A DNA stretch of 64,000 bases from Molanna angustata (lineage: Eukaryota; Arthropoda; Insecta; Trichoptera; Molannidae), in assembly GCA_963576475.1 (NCBI GenBank), contig OY754973.1:13746453-13810452 (forward strand), in the 5' to 3' direction. Below the pieces are notes generated by a model. The model ran no database searches and was not told the DNA's origin. It saw nothing but the letters and a program-made list of their open reading frames with translations. The first letter of the stretch is position 1; the number at the start of each line of letters is the position of its first letter. The position numbers and the translations under genes are program-made. Of the stretch, positions 11,136 to 23,170 are shown one piece after another.

Positions 11136-13377
11136 AGAGAAAAACGTCACGACCCTCAGCAATGGAGAGACAAGAATACTTACCATTACAAAATATATGA
11201 AAATATTAATATTTTTTAGGCACTTACCTATTTATAAACATAATAATATAATACCTAAGCTCGCGCTTAAATATTTGAAAGTGTTTTAAGGTTTCCTTTT
11301 TGTTCATCTGGTGCGAACAGAATACAAAGTTTGGGTAAAAAATTTCAATATTAAACATCAATGTTTACTGTAAAGTAGCTAGCGAAGCCATGTGTATCTG
11401 CGAAATTATCCATTGTGAATTGTGCGTCTTGAATTTAATTTTCTCCAGAATATAATAGCAATATCCTATCTCTCTATCCAGCTAATGCACCGCTCATCTT
11501 AAATAGGTTTTATTAATTAGTTTTACAAGTTTCATAGACAAGATCAGACGATACTTCTATGCAATTATTTTGTGAAGCTTAGCAATTTAACGTCTGTCTT
11601 TACATGAATGAACAGTACTTGAACACTGAAAATAAGTTAATCAAAAAGATAAAATTGTACAGAGCTATAATATATATCAGAGCTCTTAGATTGGTGTTAC
11701 CGAATATTTTTCCGAAAACTATAGGCGATTTGTTTTAAATTTAATCGATTTTTTATTGGATTTTTTGAGTCGTATGTTTAAAGATATTTCCAATACGAAA
11801 TTTCTTCTCATCTCATATATATATTTATTTATATACATTATACATACACACATTATAAAGACGTGAAGAATTGTATCTGCAATGCCCCTCTAGGGAAAAA
11901 ATCCTGTGTCGTGGCTAATGCATCTTGAAACGATATATTGACACAGTTATGTATAGTGAATGCCAACATCAATCGTGCATAAAAATTGCATATTTTACAA
12001 ATTAAATTAAATAAAAATATATAAAACTAAAACTATAATATAAAGCATAATGAATACAAAAGATAAGTATAGGGTCGAAAGCTCTCTATGGTGAAGACTC
12101 TCCTCTGAATATTGTCTGCTCGATACTAATAGCCATTCCTTTATTTTAGTAATGCCTATTTTCAGTGATATAGATATGTATGTCCAAAATATAGTAGCTA
12201 TGTACAATATCTTGCATGGGGATTTTTAAGATACATACCTACATTTGATTGACATAAGCAAAACGAAGATTAGAAACCTACTGACCAATGATATTCACCA
12301 ATAGAAAACACTTGCTTATTGAAAAGAATTTTAAAAGATGTTTATTTTATGCATAAAATGGGTCATGTAACAAAAAAATATTATTTAGGTATTTTTATTG
12401 ATTCGACAAATTATGGAGAGCTTGATTATATTGAAATACTCAATGAACGTTGGCGTTTCAAGTTTTTATCTATAGTCACTAATGTCATGATTTTATTTAA
12501 ACTAAGATATATAAATAATAATAATAATTATATTTTATAAATCGCCGTTTTAGTGATACAGATCACTCCAAAGGAGCTATAGCTTATTTGTTGGCTCTGC
12601 GAAGCAAGGCAGTCTTATAACTGAATTTATTTACACTAATTTTTAACTGAAAAAATTCTGAACAATTTTACTTAATTAAAAGAAAATGCATTAATTTAAC
12701 TTCTTATTCGTGTTTTATATAGACCAATAGGTCTGTTTTTAAGAGGTTAGCTCCTCCTCCGAAGTGGTATCTCAGCAATATATTTTAGGCGGTCTGCCGC
12801 GAGGCTGATTATGCAGTACTATATGAGGAAGTCTGGTGCTTTTTATCCTTTGGACATCCTTTACCTTGATTCACTATTTCATAGAGAACCATCAGGAAAA
12901 AAACTGTAAAATGAAATTCAATTAAAAATTGCCGATTTTTTTTCGGTATTTCATTTTGTATATAACATTTGATTCCGAACTTAATACTGCCATTATTCCT
13001 TATTTGATTAGACAAATGATCGATATATCATGATATTATCAAGTCTTCGTAATTGAACATATTTTTCCACGAGTACCTACTGATGTTTTCCCAAATGGAT
13101 ATATTTAGACATAAATTAAATCTTTTCCCATTGTATTTTACATGATAAAAAGTAATTAAGGTATACCAATCGTATATAATATTCCATTAAAGTGAGGGTC
13201 CGATCGCATTCTGTATCCAATTTAAGCATTTTTATTTTGTTTTACGAAGAGCCAGCTGTGATGTCATTACCCATATTTTATGTCATTGAAGGTGGATATT
13301 TTTTCGACGAGGATAATAGCTATACATAGTGCGCTTTTTCGAAAGAGTAAAATGGAATCGTAGCCTAATATCTGGTG
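11136..13377. other. AT-rich stretch, no gene seen
   Basis: Short open frames exist (for example around 12319-12540 and 12809-13015), but codon content and composition are like the surrounding AT-rich DNA and no motif or splice context supports them. Confidence 0.45.
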
Positions 13378-13445
13378 TCATGTTAATTGAGTGGGTTGAG
13401 GCCAACGCTATACTCCTTACTACCAAATCACTCCACAAAGTATTC
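13378..13445 (+). repeat. Dispersed repeat family F, partial copy
   Basis: The block gagtgggttgaggccaacgc, with cactccacaaagtatt after it, matches the copy at 3248-3315. Confidence 0.55.
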
Positions 13446-13559
13446 AAACATCCCACTTGTTATACATATATATAAAGCCATAAAATTATTTAAATACCTA
13501 CCAAGGAATATCGAAAAAAAACGATTTTCGAAGAAATCAAATATAAAGTAAAAACTATT

Positions 13560-14110
13560 TGAAACACTCTAATATTATATTCATTTTCAGTTTGTGGTTC
13601 AATTTCATTTTTATTTGTAATTTAATTTGTGTTATGGTATTGATGATGTTTTTATCTATTTTTTCTTGATTTCAAATGTAAATTCTTTTTGTACTGCTTT
13701 TGGTTTTGAAACGTTTGTTATTTTTCTAAAATTGTTATTTAATTATTTATTTTAGTTTAGTATTATTATTGTGTTCTCAACGAGCTGCTATGTACTTACC
13801 TAAACACAAGCTTTGAGCTTAAATTAGGAAAGAAAACATTAATAAGTTTTTTTATAACATGTTTTTTTACATCTTCCTCTCCTCTTCCTTTCCTTATCTT
13901 TTAGTTGTCCTATCATTGATATGAACTTTTCTTATATGCTATTTTCTTTGATTATTTTTTTACTTTTCTTCTGATACATTTATTTATTTTGTAATGTGAT
14001 TAACTTATTGCCACAGTACACACTGTTTTGTATATTAAACATTTAATCTGGTTGGTTGGAAGAAATTGCCATCGGGCAATAAGCCTGCCATTTTAATAAT
14101 TATATGTACA
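13560..14110 (+). mobile_element. 3' UTR of a Jockey/I-like LINE
   Basis: A pyrimidine-rich segment leads to gccacagtacacactgtttt and a terminal hairpin block ggaagaaattgcc...gggcaataagcctgcc. The same terminal block occurs, inverted, at 16440-16480, 26845-26865 and 52160-52205, the last attached to a recognisable reverse transcriptase. No coding part is left here. Confidence 0.55.
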
Positions 14111-14860
14111 GAAAGTTTCAAATGAATAATATTAAATTTAACTCATATATTTTATTTAAAAAATATAGTTTTATTTAATTTTTTAATGATATTTTGAGAT
14201 TATTTTATATGAAATTTTTTGAGATTATTTTATATGAAATTTTTTTATATGAAATTGTATACAAAGGAAAAATAAGTGACGAAAAGAAATGTATAGGTCA
14301 TTCAATTGTAGACTGGCATGACCACGAAAATGTCATTTTTAAAAGAGGAAAATGTCATTTTTAAAAGAGGAAAATGTCAAAAACTGGATAACAGATGATT
14401 GTGTATGAGATGATGCGTGAATTTCGACGAAGCGATAAAATTACATCATCAATAAATTCATTCATTCTTTACAAAAAGGATTTATGGACTTGATATAAAT
14501 CATTAGGTATTATTAATATATGACATTGATAAGATTTTTCTATTTTTACAAGTCAAACTTGTGATATTCAATTCTTACAAAAGTATTAATATGATCCGAA
14601 TATGATTTTCAAGAAAATAATATTACTTGGGTTAAAGAGTAACAAACAGATTTTTGAGATAAAAATGGTCGTGTTAAAAAATAACTACTTCGGTGTTAAA
14701 AAAAGAGAATAATAAATTCAATTGATCATTTTTGTTAAATTTGAGAATCAATAAGATTCGCAATCTTTGTGACCTCAAAACTGTTTTGCTTAATAATTGT
14801 TTACTATATATTCTTGTTCACGATGTTTCCTTAATTTAAAAGGCTTCCTTCGGAGGACAT
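14111..14860. other. AT-rich stretch with two short tandem repeats
   Basis: A motif gagattattttatatgaaat is repeated at about 14199-14265, and a 22-bp unit aaaatgtcatttttaaaaga at about 14326-14388. No gene was seen. Confidence 0.5.
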
Positions 14861-14864
14861 GACT

Positions 14865-14915
14865 TGGAGTAAATGAGACAACGGCTAGGGCGAAGAAAGA
14901 GATATTTTCTAAAAA
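14865..14915 (+). repeat. Short RTE-like 3' end remnant
   Basis: The text cttggagtaaatgagacaac followed by ggctagggcgaagaa resembles the 3' end of the RTE-like tail found inverted at 47840-48070 (cttcttcgccctagcc). It is too short to classify further. Confidence 0.35.
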
Positions 14916-14939
14916 TAACTAAAACATATATAATGCACT

Positions 14940-15250
14940 TACCACTGGGTTACTATTTTTGAGCGGTTCAATTATATGGAATGCACTGCCTCCAGATGCC
15001 CGCAGTTCTCAATGCAAGAGTACTTTTACTAAAGTACTGAAAGCAGTTTTGTTTCGTAGAGCGATATATATGTAAATAAACTATCAGTGCCCTTGGATTA
15101 TCCTTGAATCATTAAACGGCGCTGTATTAAATTCCCTATTATTACTATCAAGTTGATAAAATTTTAGTTTTTCATTCACGAACGGACCAGGGGCTTTCTT
15201 AAAACCATATGCATGACCAACTCACACAGCTTGAATAAATAAACAAAATA
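14940..15250 (+). mobile_element. 3' end of a Jockey/CR1-group LINE
   Basis: One frame reads WNALPPDARSSQCKSTF then KVLKAVLFRRAIYM and a stop at about 15076. The WNxLPxxxR...F...LK pattern is the usual C-terminus of Jockey-group reverse transcriptase ORFs. A 3' UTR with gaccaggggctttc follows and ends in an (AATAA)-type tail near 15240. Only the last 45 or so codons survive. Confidence 0.6.
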
Positions 15251-16021
15251 CGATGTGATATTTTCGAAAACATTTATTTCGGCAATCTTTTTAGTTAATG
15301 TTGTTAAAAAAGATATTTATTTAATGTGTTTCTTTTTTGTTTATTGATTTTTTATGAATAATGCATAACAGGGCCTTGTTTTCTCAACTTTACAAACAAA
15401 CTTTCATAATATAATGAACGTAGTTATTTGACTGTTTGTTCATGGGTACCTTTTTTTCAGACACATACAAATGTTTGAGTTTCGTTCATGGCACGTAGTA
15501 TATTTTTAAGTTTCCGAATGTTTTCTGTATAAACAGTCAACCCTGCTTAGAAGTGGAATAAAAATTCTGTTTCTGTTTGCTCATGAAGTTGTTTTCTCGC
15601 TATTGTCTTCACATCAGTGTTGTTTCAAAAGATTTTCATTTGGAAGCTGATGAAAAAAAAAATTAATAAAACATCGACGAACAGACGGGATAAGAGCCAT
15701 ATGATATCATTTATAGATAAACCTACGTAGATAGATTTTTTTAATGTATAGTGTTGGTTGTATCTGAGAATATATGTATATTTTTTTAGAAGGAAAGAGT
15801 AAAACTGTGTGGGTAGTTGCCGAGAAATGCTTTGTTAAAACCAGGCATGAAAATTGTTCTCTTCTTCCTCGAAATCCAATTACGAGTACAACTATTAGTC
15901 GAGTGATTATATGTGGATCTTATTCTTCCTTTGTATTCTATAACCAAAGATTGGAAACAATTCCGGCTCTTTTGATATTCCATGAGAATCCCACAAAATA
16001 GCTTTTGTATAAGATATATGT
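15251..16021. other. AT-rich stretch, no gene seen
   Basis: Overlapping short open frames on both strands at 15774-16001 show no family features. Confidence 0.4.
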
Positions 16022-16128
16022 ACCTGTTGCAAATACGAATATTATTAGAGTCGCGTAAAAATGTTTGTTTATTTCATATTCTCCTTGTGCCGCTTCTAAC
16101 AACGGAGATTGATCCAGATCCTGTGCCA
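16022..16128 (-). other. Unassigned open segment with a hydrophobic stretch (weak exon candidate)
   Basis: On the minus strand an open segment reads DLDQSPLLEAAQGEYEINK followed by a hydrophobic run (HFYATLIIFVFATG) that could span a membrane. It ends at caacag followed by gtacat, a usable donor, and is preceded by ggcacag, a possible acceptor with a poor pyrimidine tract. There is no ATG. It lies directly downstream of an RTE remnant on the same strand and may simply be that element's 3' flank. I do not recognise the peptide. Confidence 0.2.
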
Positions 16129-16360
16129 ACCTAATTAGTGACGCAGCATTCGGAATCCAGAACTACTGCCTGAGATTTTTGAGCCACGATATTCTTTTAC
16201 GTCCCATACACCGTCTTTCCTCTATATTTTCAACTACTATTAGTTGTAGAAGGGCATATCTATCACCACGGAGTATGTGACCAAAATATGTTGCTTTGCG
16301 TCTATTGACAGTGATTAGGTTAAAACTGTCTCTCGTTTTCTCCATCATATTTAGAACTTT
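16129..16360 (-). pseudogene. RTE-like ORF C-terminal fragment
   Basis: The minus strand reads RRKATYFGHILRGDRYALLQ, then EERRCMGRKRISWLKNLRQ and a stop. The FGHxxR...GRxRxSWLxNLR pattern is the conserved tail after the RT domain in one RTE-like lineage. It differs from the 36401-40397 element, so at least a second RTE-like family is present. No RT domain remains. Confidence 0.65.
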
Positions 16361-16385
16361 TTCATTGGAGACTCTATCGACCCAT

Positions 16386-16680
16386 CAACCTAATGTTTAT
16401 TTATTTATCTTTTTGTACATAATATTAACAATAATTTTTGCACACTGGCGAGTGGCGGGCTTATTGCCATTAGGCAATTTATTCCAAAAATTGTGTATGT
16501 ACATCATGAAAAGAATGACAGTAAAAAAAAGAACAAAGAAATTTTATATTACCTACACTAAGATAACAATTAAAACAGAAAAATGAAAATACTAAAAAGC
16601 ATAAAAAAAGATAAGTTAAGGACAACGAGAGGAAATCAGGATCAGGTGTTCAGGCATAAGTATTCCTTTAATTGTTTTTT
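16386..16680 (-). mobile_element. 3' UTR of a Jockey/I-like LINE, minus copy
   Basis: The inverted form of the terminal block (ggcgggcttattgccattag, gcaatttattcc) lies next to a T-rich end at 16386-16415, which is the A-rich tail on the minus strand. It matches the ends at 52116 and 14060. Confidence 0.55.
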
Positions 16681-17849
16681 TCTCACACTGGAATAATGCG
16701 TTAAAAGTTTTCATATTTCGATTTAGAATACTTTTGTACATTTTAGATATTATTAAAATTGAGGTATTTTTAAAATATATGATAAATATTTGTAATAAGA
16801 ATGAACCATTTTACGTTTTGAAACTGGTACAAAGTCTCAATTTCTAAAAAAAAAAGACTTTTGGAGGTAGGTTTATTATTTGGTTTTAAATTATACTTAA
16901 TTATCAGAAGGTTGTATTTAAGCGTGTTCAATAATTAGTTTATAAATCTTATTAAATAACTTCCTCTTATTAAATAAATGTTTATTCATCTGAAAATGCA
17001 AAGGAATGCTTTAGGTCACCTGAATGAAAGAGATTACTTTCTATTTACTTCACAACTTTATTCACATAAATTAACTTTACATTAGAACAATATATAACTC
17101 AGTTACAATGAAATTAATTTCTGAATTTACGTCTGGTCAATAATGACTGACGTGTACATTCTGACAGTTGAGGGAACAATGGCGAGCGGATGAAAAAATA
17201 AACTTTTATGTACCTATACTTTGGCTGTTCTCGAATGTTCGAATCTATGATTCTTGTATATTCCATGGAACTCGACAGAAATTCCATGGAACACCACATA
17301 CTTTATCATTCGATGATCTTTGGGGGTTTAAATATAAATGTTTTGAAAACGTTTATTGTCCATCATGGATACCCAGTGCGATGTAATATCAATTTAATGA
17401 TAGAAATCTGTTATGGGGGTCAAAAGTCAAATTACCCAAATTCAAAAGAAATCGTGTTGATCGTTATGAATAGATATGTTTTCGATACGTTAACTAAACT
17501 ATTTAGCTTACCAAATCATAACAAAATATATTGTACATAGGTACCTATTTCTTGATAAAATATTTGTATCATTGCGGTTGAATAGTGTAAGGCAAACCAA
17601 GATGGTGGTTTCTAATCTATCACTATTTGAAGTTTGGTATTCACAAAATATAAATTTCACTTCTCTTTTCTTACTCTGGAAAATATGCTTTTACTCAATG
17701 GTTATCAAATTATTTTATATGGTCTTAGTAATTACTATGCAATGAATTTTTATTCGTCGTGTTTTTTTTAATACTGATACCTTCCTTATTTATTTGATAA
17801 TTTTTATTTACTATATTTAAGTTATTGCACAAATGGTGAGCAGCTGTAC
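16681..17849. other. AT-rich stretch, no gene seen
   Basis: Open frames near 17168-17540 overlap each other on both strands and show no recognisable domain. No repeat structure was noted apart from the short doublet ttccatggaac. Confidence 0.45.
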
Positions 17850-17869
17850 GAAATGTATCAGGCCCCAAG

Positions 17870-18105
17870 CATCTCAACTCATTTAAAACTGCTTAGGTTG
17901 AGATGGTCTGGACACGTACAAAGAATGCAAGAACGGACACCCAGGTGTAAGAAGACGAGTGGGAAGGCCCAGGCTGAGGTGGGAGGATGAGGTCAGGAGG
18001 GATGCAGAGCAGCTCCTTAATTGTGACAGGCTGAAGGACGCCGAGGACAGAATGAGTTGGAGGCAAAAGTTACAGGAGGCCAAGGCTGTAGCGCCATCGG
18101 AGTGA
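17870..18105 (+). pseudogene. RTE-like ORF C-terminal fragment (arm 1)
   Basis: The first frame reads THLKLLRLRWSGHVQRMQER. After a one-base shift near 17940 the text continues RRRVGRPRLRWEDEVRRDAE and ends KAVAPSE-stop. The RWxGHxxRM...GRPxxRWxD pattern is the conserved C-terminal tail of RTE-like ORFs. The frameshift and lack of an RT domain make it inert. Confidence 0.7.
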
Positions 18106-18117
18106 GTTAGTGAGTAT

Positions 18118-18160
18118 ATTTAGTCATTAAAATAAATAAATACACAAATAAATAAGAAAA

Positions 18161-18199
<39 letters not shown>

Positions 18200-18204
18200 A
18201 TGAA

Positions 18205-18239
<35 letters not shown>

Positions 18240-18244
18240 ATTAA

Positions 18245-18295
<51 letters not shown>

Positions 18296-18300
18296 ATATA
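18118..18300. repeat. (AAAT)n microsatellite, arm 1
   Basis: About 45 units of aaat with few interruptions (gaat, taat). It directly follows the RTE-like fragment and could have grown from that element's 3' tail. On the minus strand it reads as an endless FIYL peptide with no meaning. Confidence 0.95.
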
Positions 18301-18619
18301 ATTTAAGTATAAACAAGTTTTGGATAATTAAGATATATGTATTATGTATATGTTTATGTAGATGTATGTATTGGTTAGGTAATCAGGTATATCAAGTCAA
18401 TCAAATTCAACCATAGCTGATAAATTTTAATTTTGTAAATCTTCGAATCTCGCACATTTGATGTAGGTATAAATATAATTGCTAAGGCTTATTTAGAATA
18501 ATTGTTTCAAATTATTATGAATAATAAAAAACTTATAAGGTATCCTTTTAATTTCCTTTTAAAAACTCTTAAAAATCGAGGCCTTTAGATTCATTTTACA
18601 AATATCATTATTTGTGTTT

Positions 18620-18930
18620 GAAATGTATCAGGCCCCAAGCATCTCAACTCATTTAAAACTGCTTAGGTTGAGATGGTCTGGACACGTACAAAGAATGCAA
18701 GAACGGACACCCAGGTGTAAGAAGACGAGTGGGAAGGCCCAGGCTGAGGTGGGAGGATGAGGTCAGGAGGGATGCAGAGCAGCTCCTTAATTGTGACAGG
18801 CTGAAGGACGCCGAGGACAGAATGAGTTGGAGGCAAAAGTTACAGGAGGCCAAGGCTGTAGCGCCATCGGAGTGAGTTAGTGAGTATATTTAGTCATTAA
18901 AATAAATAAATACACAAATAAATAAGAAAA

Positions 18931-18973
<43 letters not shown>

Positions 18974-18978
18974 ATGAA

Positions 18979-19013
<35 letters not shown>

Positions 19014-19018
19014 ATTAA

Positions 19019-19069
<51 letters not shown>

Positions 19070-19391
19070 ATATAATTTAAGTATAAACAAGTTTTGGATA
19101 ATTAAGATATATGTATTATGTATATGTTTATGTAGATGTATGTATTGGTTAGGTAATCAGGTATATCAAGTCAATCAAATTCAACCATAGCTGATAAATT
19201 TTAATTTTGTAAATCTTCGAATCTCGCACATTTGATGTAGGTATAAATATAATTGCTAAGGCTTATTTAGAATAATTGTTTCAAATTATTATGAATAATA
19301 AAAAACTTATAAGGTATCCTTTTAATTTCCTTTTAAAAACTCTTAAAAATCGAGGCCTTTAGATTCATTTTACAAATATCATTATTTGTGT
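18620..19391 (+). repeat. Tandem duplication, arm 2
   Basis: Arm 2 repeats arm 1 in full: the same frameshifted RTE-like fragment at about 18640-18875, an (AAAT)n tract at 18888-19074 and the same AT-rich tail. It ends at atttgtgt before the unique sequence aggtgttcacac. Sharing the frameshift shows that duplication came after inactivation. Confidence 0.9.
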
Positions 19392-20652
19392 AGGTGTTCA
19401 CACTTTAATCCATCCTGAATTGAAATGAAAAAGGAGGAATATTAAATGAATTACTAAGAAAAGCGAAATTCACGAACAAGGTCATCGTAATACACAGAAA
19501 GAAATGATAATTGTTTTATTCAAAAGGATTGAAAATTTCTATAAAATAGAACAATTGGGAGATGAAATTCCTGTTCAAAATTGACAGAAGGTACCTACCC
19601 GAGATGCTCAAAGCTACAAAAATTACTGCTGGTCTGAAAATTTTCATTAGGATAATCAACGCGTCTTAAAGCTTAAAATATTAGGTCCATCAGATTGTTC
19701 CAATATAGTATTTGAGTAATTATTTGCTTAGAAAATTGTTTATTAAACTTGCTTTTGTATTATCATCTGTAGATGAAACGTATTGGGTACTATTCAAATA
19801 AATCAGTGTCCTTGTTAGCAATATCAGATATATATTATTGTACAGATATTTTAATCATTGTGTCCTCTTGTATCCCCAATGTGTTAACTAAGCCGATAAA
19901 TCCAACCCTTTGTGTTAAAATATCAGTTGTGTGTTATGTTCTAAGTAAACATAGTAGACTTCATAATTATCATGAAAATCAAAACAATGTGAATGACTCT
20001 TACTAAAATATAGCTCATCAAATATGTGGACATAAAACAGATTCCTTGAATACAAAAAACCTGTTAAAAAAATATTCTATATACCTCAGAATCAAGATAG
20101 GGTTTTAATTCAGATTGTAAATTGTCAAAAAAAAAATCCAAATTAAAAATGGCTTGAATAAACAAGATGACGATTTTTTAATTATTCTATGCAACTACCA
20201 ACTCGGATGCCGCTGATGGACACAAACGAGAGATCAATAGTTATTTCAAAGTGTCATAAATTTCTTGTTGATGCTCAAACTTCGTTTCATAGAAGATTCA
20301 ATCACGGTGTCCATGACATAAAATAGCAAGTACTTTTAAAAATTGAGACGAACATCCGCTTTGCATAAAATTAGCATAAAACCATTTTATTTCTTTCTTG
20401 ACGCGTGACATTTTCTTGTCACGTTTTCAACCAAACACTATTTCAACCATTGAACATAATTAACTGGTCTTACTGGTTCAAGGATTGAAAAATAACGATA
20501 ACTGACGAAATAAAATATTAAATATGACAAGAACTGATTACACAATGCAGTGGAAAATACATCTAGAGATGACTGTGTTCCTCTATCGCTTGCTGAGGAA
20601 CGTAGGTATATAACTTGCGATATATATATATTGGACGTAGGTATATATATTG
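19392..20652. other. AT-rich stretch, no gene seen
   Basis: An open frame at 19773-20006 lacks motifs and codon character. No RNA gene or repeat was recognised. Confidence 0.45.
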
Positions 20653-20830
20653 GATGGGTGGATGGCAGAGCGGTTAGCGCGCTGGGTTAGTAATCCAGTG
20701 GTCGCGAGTTCGAATCCTGCCTCGACCGATCTCGTTCACCTATAGGACAAGCATTTATGCTTAGTTTAGGGAACGTAGGAAGATGTATATGTACTTGTTT
20801 AACAAGGACATATTCATTTTTTTCTTTAAA
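20653..20830 (+). mobile_element. tRNA-derived SINE, best-preserved copy
   Basis: The head includes tggcagagcggttagcgcgc, a possible anticodon arm ctggg-ttagtaa-tccag and the T-loop gttcgaatcctgcc. The loop would place AGT in the anticodon position, suggesting descent from a threonine tRNA, but this is inference. The body gttcacctataggacaagc and the tail gtacttgtttaacaaggaca follow, then a T-rich end. The acceptor stem does not pair well, so it is not called as a tRNA gene. Confidence 0.8.
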
Positions 20831-21099
20831 AAAAAAATAATAACTAATCTACAACCAAGAAACACACCACAGAAATAAATCATTGAAATAATAATTAAGA
20901 AAAAGAAGAAAGAAAAGTATGAAAAATATGAAGAAATAAAAATAATTTGAAGAAAGAAAAAGAAGCTTTCAGAGCATTTTTTTTTCAACATGCGAAGTTT
21001 CTACAGTTAGTGAGATTTATCGCAACATAGATTTGCTACAGATATTAATTGAAAACATTGATGAAAAAAACAATAGTTCGTTGCCAAAAATCTAATTAA
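20831..21099. other. A-rich low-complexity DNA
   Basis: Purine-rich sequence with many aagaaa strings. The minus-strand open frame here is a phenylalanine-rich artefact of that composition. Confidence 0.6.
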
Positions 21100-21244
21100 T
21101 GTATGTAGTTGGATATATAATAGTGCCACTCTATAATAAAACAATTGCACAACACCATTACATTTATCTCGGAATTAAAAATTTCAATACTCTCCCAGGT
21201 GCTATAAAGCTAGTGAAAACTAAATCGTTTCAAAACTCAATCTT
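21100..21244 (+). mobile_element. C-terminal end of a CR1-like reverse transcriptase ORF
   Basis: The frame reads YNKTIAQHHYIYLGIKNFNTLP followed by KTKSFQNSIFQL, nearly the same peptide as at 4860-4965. It is interrupted at 21245 by a family A element. The LINE's 3' end, ttgccccatacacaagtgtc, reappears beyond that element at about 22309. Confidence 0.65.
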
Positions 21245-21455
21245 CCAACTGTCGATTTGTTCAGGAGAACTTTGTTCTCTTAACATATCGACAATGTTTC
21301 AAGCCAGAATACGCGAGAATTGTATGCAGAGGTCTACTTTTTTCACGGCTTTTCCAACTTTGAGGTCAAAAAACACCAACTTAGAGGCTTCGCAGCATAT
21401 ATGTTCCACGTATGGATTTACTCAGAATTCGGAGTAAAACATTTCGTGTGTCTGT

Positions 21456-21524
<69 letters not shown>

Positions 21525-22260
21525 GGGGGGTGTGTTTGTCCCTTATAACTTTTAATACGCTCAATTTACAGAGCCCAAAATTTCAGAATATATAAACAGT
21601 TTTAGGCCTACCAAACTTTTATACTCAAAATTTAGAATTTTTGTTTCAGTCAGGGGTTATCAACTTTTGAATTTTTACTTTATTTTTCCATATATCTCAG
21701 AAACCATAAAAGCTAGAACGCTGAAAATTGGTAAAAATATAGACAAATACATAATCTCAAATTAGTTGTTGCGAAAAAAATCCACGGTTTCTGAAACATT
21801 TTTCATTAAGAAAAATATTTTTTTATGATATATTTATGAGTTTAACTGCCTATATTTCCATTTTTTTTTTAAATATTGAAAAAAGCCGAAACACCCCAAC
21901 TAGATAATTTAATTTTGTATAAAAAATACAAACATTGTATAAGCACATCTCAAACTTTTTTAAACAATTTTTATAAAAATTGAATTTACTGACGACATTG
22001 CTTCATACAATTTGTATGGCAGTCGCCTATACTCAATATGTAAGAAGACTTAATAGTTTGATAGGTACTTAATCTCCAAACATACATACAGAACCATCAT
22101 GCTGTTTTCATATTCCGGGTAGGAAAACAGGACTGACCTCCATACTGTCCTATCTTGACTTTCATACCAACATGTGTTAAAATTTTCAATAATTTGGATT
22201 TATGGGTTAAAAGTTTAATTCTTATTCTTCAACTATACATCTATCGCTATCGACAGTTGG
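21245..22260 (+). mobile_element. Family A repeat, copy 4, full length
   Basis: Bounded by ccaactgtcgat and atcgacagttgg, 1016 bp. The interior has caccaacttagaggcttcgc, a (TG)n microsatellite at about 21449-21530, cagtcaggggttat and a right part with accatcatgctgtttt. It sits in the 3' region of a CR1-like LINE. No ORF of its own. Confidence 0.8.
21449..21530. repeat. (TG)n microsatellite inside family A copy 4
   Basis: The tgtg run has tatg interruptions and ends in a G run. A matching (AC)n tract lies at the equivalent place of the inverted copy at 53771-53924. Confidence 0.95.
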
Positions 22261-22380
22261 ATCTCATGTGTTACATGCAACTAGTAATATTCAAATGTTA
22301 TTCTTGCCCCATACACAAGTGTCTACACTGAATATAAAACAAGTGTCTTCAATGAGGCAATAATATTGAATTGTTAATTT
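22261..22380 (+). mobile_element. 3' end of the CR1-like LINE interrupted by family A
   Basis: After gatctcatgtgttacatgca the sequence contains ttgccccatacacaagtgtc and aatgaggcaataat ... gaattgtt, the LINE 3' terminus seen at 5240-5300. Confidence 0.55.
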
Positions 22381-23124
22381 GTATTTTTATATTTATATAT
22401 ACTTTTTTATTTTTCCTTAACAAAAATCAAACTGTGCCTACTTGAACAATTTGACGATCTTTATTTTTTTTAAACTGTATTCCTCAACGGATGATGATCA
22501 CAAATTAATTAATTGAAAAATTGTGTTCATTCAAACTTGCAAGTTGTATGAAAATTATTAAATAAACAGCCACACCTGATATGTCATTGTAATATCATAC
22601 ACCCCGTGAAAATTATCATAAATACAGTACTCATACATATCTATTTACGTTTGTATATCATACATTTAAGTTTAGAGTAATAACACGCACTTGGCTATCA
22701 TTTATAAAAGCGTTATTCACTATAACGTTAATTAAGACAATTGAGGTATGAAAACTAGAACAAATAGGTTGGCTGCGGTTAACACATTAATATCACCCTT
22801 GTCCTACCGGTATTGTTATAGAAAACAAAGAAAGTAGAATATGGCCAATGGATTCGTAGTGGCTTCACACATTTTTAAAATGAATTGCACAAAGTTTTGT
22901 CTGAATGAAAACACACGACAGAAAAAAATATCTATAAATTTCAAACCATAGTTATTGTTCTCCTATGCTGGATTATGTAATAATAGTAATAAATTTATTG
23001 AGACAAGAAGTTTACAAATACGTGTACGTTGACAAAATTATTTATATATAAAAAAAAACAACTTTTCATCTCAATAGGACCATGCTCAGCTATGTTACAG
23101 GAGGACAAGCCCCCAGCAGCTGAT
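22381..23124. other. AT-rich stretch, no gene seen
   Basis: No coding or structured feature was recognised. Confidence 0.45.
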
Positions 23125-23165
23125 TTTCAGGATGATCTCATCACAAAGATGAGATCATCCTGAAA
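23125..23165. repeat. Perfect hairpin, 18-bp stem, 5-nt loop
   Basis: The arm tttcaggatgatctcatc at 23125-23142 pairs fully with 23148-23165 across the loop acaaa. Confidence 0.95.
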
Positions 23166-23170
23166 GCCAT

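Larger units (their letters stand above)
17850..18617 (+). repeat. Tandem duplication, arm 1
   Basis: Arm 1 runs from gaaatgtatcaggccccaag to atttgtgt. It is followed two bases later by arm 2, which is offset by 770 bp before the (AAAT)n tract and 774 bp after it, meaning arm 2 has one extra 4-bp unit. I saw no other difference. The arm contains an RTE-like coding fragment and the (AAAT)n tract. Confidence 0.9.

Noticed and set aside
18107..19090. Open frames encoding repeated FIYL peptides
   Set aside because: Translation of (AAAT)n microsatellites.
19773..20006. 77-codon ATG-led frame
   Set aside because: No splice or promoter context, AT-rich codons like the flanks and no recognisable domain.
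20653..20735. Possible functional tRNA gene
   Set aside because: The T-loop and D-arm look good, but the acceptor stem does not pair. The same sequence is repeated with a common non-tRNA body at five places, so it is a SINE head.
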